Shown one piece after another: positions 55,630 through 64,000 of a DNA stretch of 64,000 nt (its first letter is position 1; each line of letters opens with the position of its first letter). The notes under the pieces are model-generated. The model did no database searches, was not told where the DNA came from, and was given only the letters and a program-made list of their open reading frames with translations. A program made the translations under genes and the position numbers. The DNA comes from Terfezia claveryi (taxonomy: Eukaryota > Ascomycota > Pezizomycetes > Pezizales > Pezizaceae), in contig WHUX01000010.1 of assembly GCA_015179025.1 (NCBI GenBank), forward strand, positions 62,001 through 126,000, written 5' to 3'.

Positions 55630-57438
55630 CTCTGAGCCCAGTTTTCTATCTATTCACTGTGCCGGGGTATAGATGCAAATTTGGTCTGTAAATTCCGCCC
55701 AAATCGCATGAAAGGCCTAAACATTTCGCGGTGCCGAATCTTTTATAAACAACTGTTACCCTGGCTCTTGCTCTATATTTTCCCAGTTCGACATCAAACA
55801 TAGAGTCAAAAATCCCTGTCAACTAGCTCCATTCTGAGAAATTCTTGAGAATAAATCATGCAGCGCTACCTAGCCCTGTAGCTGCAAAAAAAGTGACCGG
55901 GGCTTCATATGCTAAAGATCCCTAAATAAAATCTGTTATTGATATTTCACCAATTGCTCCAAATATCTTCCTGACACACCTCACCTGGTCCTGCAGTGAG
56001 TATATCCACGCACTGCCTCTCAAAGAATTGTGAACATTTCCATAGTATCGGTTTAGTGCCATGTCCGCCACTGGCATCTCCGAGGAATCTGGTGTACCGC
56101 ACGGGAACCTGCAGAACTCCGGCCCGAATATCCAGCACCAACACGGGTCTCGTCGGCCGAGATGACTACCGTACTCTGCGAGTGACATTCCAGAAAATGG
56201 AGATATTGGTAATAAGCTGACTGTGATTTTCTGTGTTGCTGTCGTTAGCCTCTTTACCTTGATCGATATTTGTATTTCCAATTCGTCAGAAATATGTCCC
56301 TCAATGCCTTTATCACCGGAGAAGAGGACTATGTATACCTGCCTCTAGCCTGAGTAGCAGAGAAAATGTCCCCGCAGCAGTCAACACAGGAAGCTCCTGG
56401 GGGCACCCTCATCGTCGAACTGTGATTGGGGCCCCGGTGGTGAAGACAGAAGTCCTGGTTTGTACCTAGACCTGAGAATACAGTATGACTTACAATGTGA
56501 ACTGTACGGTTGCAGATGTGTAGAAGGATGTCCCCTCTGCATCTTCTCCGTAGGTAGAATCTGTTATTATGCAGCCAGGGTTCTTATTCGCCGATCTTGC
56601 TTCATGTATACATCCCCTGTTGTTGCTACTGGTAAAAGCATCCAACACGTTCGTCATTCCTCCTGCAATGGATACAACCGTTATGCTTATTGGATAAACT
56701 CCAGATCCCCACCTGTACCTACGTGCCATTGGCCTCGCCCTTGCTGGGACACATGACCTCGTTTTTCTTTCGTGATAACGCTGCATGTAGCTGCATGCAT
56801 GTAGTCTTGTTGTGCTGCATGAAGGACTCACCATGGAGATTGGAACAAATATTCAATCAAACGAAGCGGGGAAGCACGCAAGTACAGTTAGTAGTAGTAT
56901 GTCATTTTCGCTACTCCGAACAATTGTATTATTGCAATTGCAAGTGTATGTAGATCTGCATGTGCAGCTGTCAAATGCCAGACGCAAGGCACACACCAGC
57001 ATGCAAGTTCCAACTCACGCCTTGAACTCCCCCCGGTCAGAACAGATATTAAGCCCCGCCCACTAGTCAAACAAAGGAAACCAACGAATTACGGAATACC
57101 CAGGCTGGGCGTGCATATAAGGCAAAATACTCCCCCACTCCCCGCCGGGCCGTATGATGTCCATAGGGGGCAGCCAATGCATCAAACCCTCACCAGCATC
57201 TTTCCGTGTGATATCACAACTGGGTGCTAGACGGCGGCGGGTACTCCGCCCTCAGCAAGCGAAGCGAGGCACCATCAACCCGGTCCAGAGGCTGTGGCCG
57301 CAGCCCAGCTGCAGATTCGCTTAGGCATACTCCGAGAACATCGAAACAAACATCCTCCTGCCACCAAAGAAAGAAAAGGAAAAGGAAGCAGTCACACGAG
57401 GGGGCACACATACAAACACAAACAAACAATACTCAAAA
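55630..57438. other. Intergenic, 1.8 kb, no supported gene
   Basis: Divergent upstream regions of the decarboxylase and RAM1. Several frames of 70-120 codons exist on both strands, but none has a recognisable domain or matching splice signals. CTGCATG/CATGCAG words recur near 56780-56820 and 56955-57000. Confidence 0.45.
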
Positions 57439-59342
57439 ATGTCAAAGTCTGGTGCTTTCGGAGGATCCCCTGACGACCAACCGGACGCCATATTCCAAGG
57501 CACCACCCTCCGTGACTCCAGTCCAAAACTGGTAGAAATATCACCCTCCCCACCTGTCACCCCACTACATGATGCATATCTGCCTCCTAATCCAGCGGCA
57601 AATCTACTGTTTACGACACTCCCTCTCCTCCGAGATTCATTAGAGACAAAGACGTCAATCGACCAGGATGCTGTAGCGGATGGTTGTGTCAAGATCCACT
57701 CAGACCCACTAAATCCGCTTCACCACCTGAACAGGGAGGCACACATTGAGTTTCTCGAAGTAGGGCTTGGGATCGACGAAGACGGAGAGCAGTTATCACC
57801 CAATTTTGTAGCCCTCGATGCTTCTCGGCCTTGGATTCTCTACTGGTGTTTAATTGGATTATACTGTCTTGGAGTAGACCTTGCGCCTTATCGAGAACGG
57901 CTAATCGAGACTCTACGCCCAATACAAAATTATAAAACCGGTGGGTTCGGAGGAGGAAATGGGCAAACGAGTCACCTTGCGGTTACGTACGCATCCGTAC
58001 TGGCACTTTGTACAGTTGGTGGGAGAGAAGCGTTTCAATTAATCGACAGAGTCAAAATGTGGAGGTGGTTGAGTAGCCTAAAGCAGGTAGATGGGGGGTT
58101 CTGTGTTTGTGATGGAGGGGAGGAGGATGTGCGGGGGGTATACTGCGCACTTACACTCATCTCGCTGTTGGGATTACCGACAGAGCTTGCTCCCAATGAT
58201 GTGACTCGTCTGAAGAGGCAGAGTGAGGAAATCCAACAAGGAAAGAGGACTGGTGGATGGGGTCATGATCCCCACTTCGTTCCAGAGTGTTTGCTCGATG
58301 GGACTGCGGAGTATTTACGCAGGTGCCAGACTTATGAAGGGGGGATGGCAGTAGGCCCAGGTGGGATGGAGGCTCATGGGGGATATGCTTTTTGTGCGCT
58401 TGCGGCCTTGTCGTTAATGGGTGAGCCAGAGGTTATGTTAAACAAGTATTTGGATATGCCAAGATTGATACATTGGTTGAGCGCGAGGCAGTGTGCGCCA
58501 GAAGGGGGCTTCTCGGGAAGGACGAATAAGCTGGTGGATGGGTGTTATAGTACCTGGGTTGGTGGGTGCTGGGCGATGGTTGAGGGGGCGTTGAATGGAC
58601 CGCAGAGGGAACCGGATGACAATGAGATTGAGGAAGGACAGAGTGAACAAACCACACAGACAGAGGAGGAGAAAACGGAGAAGGGAAGGGGTATTGTGGG
58701 GAGCTTGTGGAGTAGGGATGGGTTGGTGAAGTATATCCTTGGATGCTGTCAGGCTCCGAAAGGCGGTTTGAGGGATAAACCTGGCAAGTGCGTAACCCCG
58801 GAGTAATAACTCCACTCCCCGTTACTAACATATGATATTCTAGATCCCCTGACTACTACCACTCCGCGTACATCCTCCTTGGGCTCGCCTCCGCTCAAAA
58901 TTACCATTACTACGTACGCGCCCCCGAAGCTCAACCTCCGCCGCTATCACTACCCCTCATCTCGACCGACCCAGACGAAATCCCCCCACCTACATCTTCG
59001 GCCCCAACAGCCCTCCGAGCAGCATTCGCATGGAGAGCAAGTCACTATATCCCGACGTACACCAGTCCCGGGAGCGATAATATCGTTGTTGAGAAGGTGT
59101 TGTCAACATATGATTTCGACGATGAGCAAATGGTCGATTGGTTGGATCGGGAGGAGGATGAAGGTGTTGGGGAAAGTTTGGGGGATGTGGGGGAGTGGTG
59201 GAGGGGCGATAGAGTTAGGAAGGCTCATCCGGTATTTAATGTGCCGTATGAGAATGTTAGGGAATGGGAGGGGTATGTTTGGGATGAGGGGCTGGGAAGT
59301 GGAGATGATGAGAGATACCCGAGGGAGAGTTGGAATGCATGA
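57439..59342 (+). CDS. RAM1: Protein farnesyltransferase beta subunit
   Basis: Catalytic zinc subunit that farnesylates CaaX proteins such as Ras and a-type pheromone. Exon 1 is 57439-58787, the intron 58788-58843 (branch site ACTAAC), and exon 2 is 58844-59342 (615 aa, longer than the yeast enzyme). The N-terminal 80 residues are low complexity. The alpha-alpha barrel repeats include KTGGFGGGNGQTSHLAVTYA, QVDGGFCVCDGGEEDVRGVYC (zinc-ligand Asp and Cys), RCQTYEGGMAVGPGGMEAHG, EGGFSGRTNKLVDGCYSTWVG and GGLRDKPGKSPDYYHSAYIL across the splice (zinc-ligand His). A long C-terminal extension (about 150 residues, Pro- then Asp/Glu-rich) includes the conserved HPVFNVP. Confidence 0.95.
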
Positions 59343-59854
59343 GGAGTGGGTGGGAAAATGATAATGGGTGTTTATGCTCTCATATATGTTTGATGCATTT
59401 TTTCTAGATGAGGTTTCGTAATTCTTTAGCAGTTTTCGGTTTGCACCCTGGCAATGAATTTTCTTTTCTGGAATGGAAGGACGGATCTAGGAAAGTGAAT
59501 TAATATTATCGCCGTGGCAGAAAGCTTTAGAATCTACGGTACATTTAAATATCTACGGTGCATTTATGTGGGGCAGCCAAGTAGCCGAGGTTATCTGCCT
59601 CCAGACAGACGGTGGTTGCCGGAGCACGTGGCCCCGCCCCCCCCGCCCCCCCCGGCCTTTCACATGTCATTCAGATCTTTGGATCTCGGAAGATGGGCTG
59701 TACATACAAATAACAAGTAACGTCCGCCTCTTATTCCCCTACGGAATCAAACCCCCGTTACCTTTCATTTGCTGTGTTAATACCTTTTCCAATAAATTCG
59801 GCCCCCTTCACCATTTAATCGACTCCCAGTTAACCTGCACACACACAGACAAAC
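59343..59854. promoter_or_regulatory. Upstream region of POT1 with a CCTCGG (FarA/FarB-type) motif
   Basis: About 510 bp between RAM1 and POT1. CCGAGG (the complement of CCTCGG) is at 59585-59590. CCTCGG is the core bound by the fatty-acid regulators FarA/FarB upstream of peroxisomal beta-oxidation genes in Aspergillus. A six-base match is weak evidence on its own. A C-rich tract with interspersed G lies at 59630-59655. Confidence 0.35.
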
Positions 59855-61110
59855 ATGTCCGCCACCGACCGCCTCGCCCAAATCTCCGCCCAAGTAACCT
59901 CCCCCCTCAAATCCCACCGCGAAAAGCTGCTCATCCCACTCTCCGACGACATTGTCATAACCTGTGCTCTCCGCACTGCACACACAAAGGGGGGCGGGGT
60001 CTCTTCAAAGACACTCCCGCGCAGGACCTCCTCGCCGGCGCTCTACACGGGATAATCGAACGCTCTAACATCGACCCCTCCCTGGTTGAAGACATCACTG
60101 TAGGCTCTGTCCTCCCTCCCGGCGGAGGCGCAACTGAGTTCCGTGCAGCTGCGTTGGTTGCTGGATTCCCTGTTTCGACTGCTGTTAGAGCAACGAATAG
60201 GCAATGTAGTTCGGGGTTACAAGCCGTGGTCGACGTTGCGAACGCCATAAAATCCGGGATGATTGAGATTGGCGTTGGTGCTGGGGTGGAAAGCATGTCC
60301 TCGCAGTACGGCCCCGGTGCGGTTACAGAGTTCAGCGAGCTCCTCGAGTCGCACCCGGAGGCAAAGAACTGTAAAGTCCCCATGGGCGTGCTCTCCGAGA
60401 AAATGGCCAAAGACCGTAAAATCAAAAGGGAGGATCAAGATGCATTCGCTGCCGCCAGCTACCAGAAAGCACTTATTGCTCAAAGCACAGGATTGTTTGA
60501 CGAGGAGATTTATCCATTGACGGTGAAGTTTGAGGATCCAAAGACGAATGAAATCAAGACGATAACGGTGGGTAAAGACGATGGAATAAGACCAAATATG
60601 ACAGCAGGGTCACTCCGCAAGATCAAGCCCGCCTTTGCAAAAGACGGGTCCATCCACGCCGGGAACGCATCACAAATCAGCGACGGCGCAGCTGCAGTCC
60701 TCCTCATGAAGCGCTCCACAGCGCAGCGCCTCAAACAGCCCATCCTCGGAAAATTCGTTGCTGCGAGCATCGTAGGTGTAGCCCCACTACTGATGGGCAT
60801 CGGACCATGGGCAGCAATCCCAAAAGTCTTTGAAAAAACGGGACTGAATAAGGAAGATGTGGATATTTTTGAGATCAACGAGGCATTTGCCAGTCAGTGT
60901 GTGTGGTGTGTGAATGAGTTGGGCCTGGATATGAGGAAGGTTAATCCAAAGGGGGGTGCGATTGCGTTTGGTCATCCGTTGGGGAGTACTGGCGCGAGGC
61001 AGGTTAGTACGTTGTTGACTGAGTTGAGGAGAACGGGGGGCAGGGTCGGGGTCACGAGTATGTGTGTAGGGACGGGGATGGGGATGGCGGCGGTTTGGGT
61101 CGCAGAATAG
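59855..61110 (+). CDS. POT1: Peroxisomal 3-ketoacyl-CoA thiolase, one-base frame break near the start
   Basis: Last step of peroxisomal beta-oxidation: thiolytic cleavage of 3-ketoacyl-CoA to acetyl-CoA and a shortened acyl-CoA. No introns. The start MSATDRLAQISAQV contains RL-x5-QV, a PTS2-like peroxisomal signal. The first 45 codons are in one frame (to ALRTAHTKGG). From RGLFKDTPAQDLLAGAL on, the protein is in another frame. The switch lies at G6 (59989-59994); one more G restores a 418-aa thiolase. Catalytic Cys is in RATNRQCSSGLQAVVD. Then come GAGVESMS, DGIRPNMT, NASQISDGAAAVLLM, EINEAFASQ (catalytic motif with Asn and Glu), GGAIAFGHPLGSTGARQ (catalytic His) and CVGTGMGMAAVW (second Cys). 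The C-terminus has no PTS1, as expected for a PTS2 enzyme. Confidence 0.9.
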
Positions 61111-61433
61111 AAGAAAGTTGCTTGTGATTTGATATGTATTTGATTATTAGTACAGAGTATTGGAAAGGGAGTATTTTTACAAGTGAGGGTAGATGATGGT
61201 GCTACTTTTAGTGTATGCTTTGCTGTAGGATAGCAAACGGAAATACTGTACATGTGCCACCACAACAACAGAGTTCTATAAATCAAGAAGAAGAAAAAAA
61301 ACAACAAGTATCTCATGAATTGCTACTACAATTATACTGCATACACATAATGGTGTAGACGTATTTAAAAAAAAAAAACCCCCTTTTTTCATGCATTTCC
61401 CTCGGAAAGAAAAAAAAAGTAGGAAACCAACCC
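61111..61433. other. Intergenic between POT1 and the next minus-strand ORF
   Basis: About 320 bp, AT-rich, A12 and C5 runs near 61367-61383, no gene seen. Confidence 0.5.
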
Positions 61434-61806
61434 TTAGTTATATAAGTTTAGAATGTGGGAGTCATTTGAAACTTCATAGGTACAACTTTTGAACATTTGA
61501 GACTCATATTGGAGCCTCGCTTGCTCTTCCTTTCTGCTCCTTTCTTCAACCTCTAACATTTCGAGTCTCTGTGCCAGCTCCTGAAACCCCGGCTGGCCCT
61601 CGCTAGCAACACCACACAAACTCAGCCGAAGGGCCAACTCTGGAATGCCCAGCTCCTTGGCTAATCTCGTGGTAGTTTCTTCTTGTTCTTCTACTCCCTG
61701 CTCAATTGCCTTGCTCGGCCCCTTCACCTTCCCGGCCTTCACCCAAGTCGCCTTTTCTTCCTTGCGCCACTCATATACCCACCAAAAGAGGCATCTTCGT
61801 TCCCTG
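61434..61806 (-). CDS. Lineage-specific ORF, coiled-coil, probably an exon of a larger gene
   Basis: The frame reads from about 61806 (after a possible CAG acceptor) to the stop at 61434: CLFWWVYEWRKEEKATWVK, then GPSKAIEQGVEEQEETTTRL, ELGIPELALRLSLCGV and a Glu/Arg-rich helix (AQRLEMLEVEERSRKEEQAR). The alternating charged and hydrophobic pattern suggests a coiled coil. An in-frame ATG-initiated version would start at 61742. I recognise no family. It may belong to the same minus-strand locus as the repeats and ORF upstream (to 63.5 kb). Confidence 0.4.
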
Positions 61807-61876
61807 CCCAGTCAACTTGAACCGGCAAAGGAGCAGTCCTGCATTTATGACTTGACAGATGAAGGTGCCCAGATTG

Positions 61877-62166
61877 TCCAGGAAAACACTGCCGGTGGCA
61901 CGACTAGCCAGGTTGAATTTGATATGGTTGGAACAGAGACAAGCGAATCTCGGGAATGTGAAAGCCTAAACGGATTAGGTTGGCTGTAGAGTCCGTAAAG
62001 GACAGTTGTGGGATTCATCCAGGAAAACACTGCTGGCGGCGCGACTAGCCAGGTCGAATTTGACATGCGGGTCAGGGCTGGAACAGAGACGGGCAAGGGA
62101 CAAGGGAATCTCGGGAATATGAAAGCCTGAACGCATCAGGTAGGCTGTAGAATCCGTAAAGGACAC
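61877..62166. repeat. Tandem duplication, about 140 bp unit, two copies
   Basis: Copy A (61877-62005) and copy B (62018-62166) both run from TCCAGGAAAACACTG through CGACTAGCCAGGT, GGAACAGAGAC, TCTCGGGAAT, GAAAGCCT to CCGTAAAGGACA. Copy B carries extra bases in its centre. On the minus strand the unit contains CTTTACGGACTCTACAG followed by CC, which looks like a splice acceptor, so this may be another exon-intron duplication. Confidence 0.85.
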
Positions 62167-62253
62167 TCGTTTGTATGGGATTTTAACACCTCCGCTAGAT
62201 CGTGTATTTGGCATGATTCCTGGTGGTACTTATTGTTATCATGAAAGTGCAGT

Positions 62254-63060
62254 GAATCAAATATGGTGGTGCTCTTGTCGCAAAGCTTGTTCTTCATCCT
62301 CACCAAAAAGAATTAAAAGCTCTCTTTGAACAAGTATATCACTCCACTTAATCCTACCAACTAGTGCATTGCTAATTGAACATGCTCCAGGCAATGTAAT
62401 CTTAGGGAGCAAGGAGTTGCACTGCCCTCCATAACTAGTTGCTGCTTTTCCTGAGGCTTGTTTTTTTGGTACCTCCAAATCCCGATGGTATGTAGACACT
62501 TGGCTCCAGGTTTCTGCACCTGCCATATCAAGGGTTTCCCTATCTTCTTGAATTCCGGTAAACCAGGGAAAATCACCCGCCGTGGTTGAAGCCCCTTGAC
62601 TGTAGAGCCATGAATGAGCTCAGCTCGACTTAAACGAATACCTCCATGTGGACATGGTGTTGGCTCTAATACCATAGTGAATTTGATCATCCAGGCAGTA
62701 CAAGTCCTTCACGTTTGTGTTTCCAGTCTTGGTGTGTCGGCTAATTCCACGCTGAATAACCCGCTCCCACCAACTATAGATGTGGCGGTGAAACCCTTTG
62801 ACAAGCATTGTGCACCCATCATCATCCTCATTATCTAGACTCATGTTGCCTTGAATCATGGATATAACTCTTTTTCCTTGCTGATACTCAAAGTTGACAT
62901 CCATGTCGAGATGGGCAATCTTGGATTCTGTCAAAAATCATTATTATCCAATGTCAGGAAAATCAAATATCGTGTTAGCTTACCTTTGTTCTTATCCAGC
63001 TGATGGACCGCTACTACTTCCCTTCTGATTTCTGCTTGGATCGCCCCCTCATATTCGAAT
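62254..63060 (-). CDS. Unrecognised gene (exons near 63060-62984 and 62927-62620, possibly more)
   Basis: Exon 63060-62984 (acceptor TGACAG, donor GTAAGC) reads FEYEGAIQAEIRREVVAVHQ then LDKNK. It joins in frame to 62927-62620: ESKIAHLDMDVNFEYQQGKR, then an acidic stretch (LDNEDDDG) and FHRHIYSWWERVIQRGISRH, and stops. A further open frame (to about 62257) may follow after another intron: it includes ALVGRIKWSDILVQRELLIL. No family is recognised. The first exon is one unit of the tandem exon-intron array that continues to 63.5 kb. The gene may be real, lineage-specific, and partly decayed. Confidence 0.35.
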
Positions 63061-63505
63061 CTGTCACACGTCGTTATTATAAAGTGTCAGGGAATTAGAG
63101 ATAGTGATGGCATACCTTTATTGTTATCCAGCTAAATGAACCCGCTACTATTTCTCTTCTGATTTCGGCTTGGATCTCAGCTTTATACTCTCTTAGAATC
63201 TGTCACAAGTTGTCCTTATACAGGGGCAGAGAATCAAATATCATAATAGCATTAGCATACCTTTATTCTAATCCAACTAATGCACCCATTACTATGTCTC
63301 TTTTGATTCCTGCTGGAGTCTCCGTCTTAGACTCTCTTAGAATCTGTTAGAACTCGTTATTATGTATAAAGGGTCAGTGAATCAAATGTGGTGATAGCGT
63401 ATCTTTGTTCTTACCCCGCTAGACTTCCGCCTTCTACTCTCTTGGACCCACAGGCGAGTCGTTATAATACAGTGTCAGGAAATCAATATGGTAATAACGT
63501 ACTGT
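62931..63505 (-). repeat. Tandem exon-intron repeat, period about 133-144 bp, four to five degenerate copies
   Basis: Read on the minus strand, each unit has a TGACAG-like acceptor, an exon of about 75-85 nt with core ATCCAAGC-GAAATCAGAAG, then AGCTGGATAA-AA-AAAG, a GTATGC/GTAAGC donor and an AT-rich intron with CTGACA near its end. Exon starts fall at 63060, 63199 and 63343, with the next single-copy exon start at 62927. Only the unit at 63060-62984 keeps an open frame across its core; the others carry stops or indels. The array tails off by about 63505. Confidence 0.75.
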
Positions 63506-64000
63506 TGTGTGTATACAGCAGACGTAAGTGCTAGTCCTTCCCTTCTATTACTTTGTCTATTCCTATGCTATCAGATCTTGTAGACTAGAGGGGGGAGGAG
63601 ATCTTATATCTAGTGGGTAGCCAGAGAAGATGTATCCGAAGATTCAGGATGATTTCCAGCATTGTGGGTACTCTTTTATATTGAGGAAGCTGCCTCCCTG
63701 ACACTTAGTCGGTTCGATGAGGGGTAACCCGCAACCGAAGAGAGGAATAGGGTGTCAGACGTGGTTGCCAAAAACCAACCGACGTTCCCAGCTACCAGCG
63801 GTTACGTACTGGCCCATTTGTGCAAGGCTAGCTGGGATGACAGGTCACCTCTCGTCTCGGGGACGAGGCAAGGAATTGTCAATGTAGCATTGATTAGTCG
63901 GATGTCGACTGGTGCATCTGACCTACATAACCAAAATGTATCGTTGGTGGCATTAAGTCATCAGGCGAGACCCCGAGGGCCTTGGTTTCACCCGTCAACA
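63506..64000. other. Window end, no feature seen
   Basis: About 500 bp of mixed composition with no supported gene, RNA or repeat. Confidence 0.4.

Noticed and set aside
55922..56281. Minus-strand 119-codon frame in the decarboxylase/RAM1 spacer
   Set aside because: Competing frames on both strands, no motif, and composition like the intergenic background.
59855..60055. Short 66-codon protein as a separate gene upstream of the thiolase
   Set aside because: Its sequence is the thiolase N-terminus; it stops only because of the one-base shift at the G6 run.
61645..61989. Plus-strand 114-codon frame across the 140-bp duplication
   Set aside because: It is antisense to the coiled-coil ORF, runs into the repeat in different phases in the two copies, and has no family features.

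Overview
This window is nuclear DNA of a filamentous ascomycete (Pezizomycotina). The evidence is dense protein-coding genes on both strands with short introns (roughly 45-110 bp, donors such as GTATGT, GTAAGT and GTACGT, acceptors CAG/TAG), a pol III tRNA gene with an anticodon-loop intron, fungal-type proteins (PMP3, Kin28-type CDK7, Srb10-type CDK8, Ram1, a Swp1/ribophorin II relative), and AT-rich intergenic DNA full of homopolymers and microsatellites. An early-diverging (Pezizomycetes-like) origin is possible, but the sequence alone does not prove it. No CRISPR, operon or bacterial feature is present.

Layout. 1-6.1 kb: SWP1 (partial, -), ORC6 (+, frame-broken), tRNA-Asn, N-terminal protein methyltransferase (-), and a lineage-specific secreted disordered protein (+). 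8-14.7 kb: IND1 (+), ICP55 (-), CDK7/KIN28 (+), RIB3 (-). 16.7-31.9 kb: glyoxalase II (-), LCB3-type sphingoid-base-phosphate phosphatase (+), NPP-type ectophosphodiesterase (-), peroxisomal 2-hydroxyacyl-CoA lyase (+), ILV1 (-), folylpolyglutamate synthase (-). 34.3-43.9 kb: a thiolase pseudogene (-), PMP3 (+), a retropepsin-like ORF with internal 102-residue repeats lying between two diverged LTR-like direct repeats, and thymidylate synthase (+). 48.3-61.1 kb: SSN3/CDK8 (-), a damaged aromatic amino acid decarboxylase (-), RAM1 (+), and peroxisomal 3-ketoacyl-CoA thiolase (+, one-base frame break). 61.4-64 kb: lineage-specific ORFs and repeats, including a tandemly repeated exon-intron unit.

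The named genes are mostly unlinked housekeeping functions: ER glycosylation, replication licensing, Pol II kinases, mitochondrial Fe-S delivery and proteolysis, riboflavin, folate, isoleucine and dTMP synthesis, methylglyoxal detoxification, prenylation. There is no biosynthetic cluster. Folate and dTMP synthesis are linked functionally through MET7 and thymidylate synthase. Two peroxisomal acyl-CoA enzymes (HACL1 with C-terminal AKL, POT1 with a PTS2-like start) and one dead thiolase paralogue are present.

The most noteworthy non-genic signals are: (i) almost every gene switches from C-rich to G-rich on its own coding strand between its 5' and 3' halves; (ii) seven exact copies of the iron-GATA motif ATCWGATAA lie within 550 bp between two convergent genes; (iii) a degraded copia-derived locus keeps a 701-codon open frame; (iv) repeated one-base shortfalls in C/G homopolymers break otherwise good genes.
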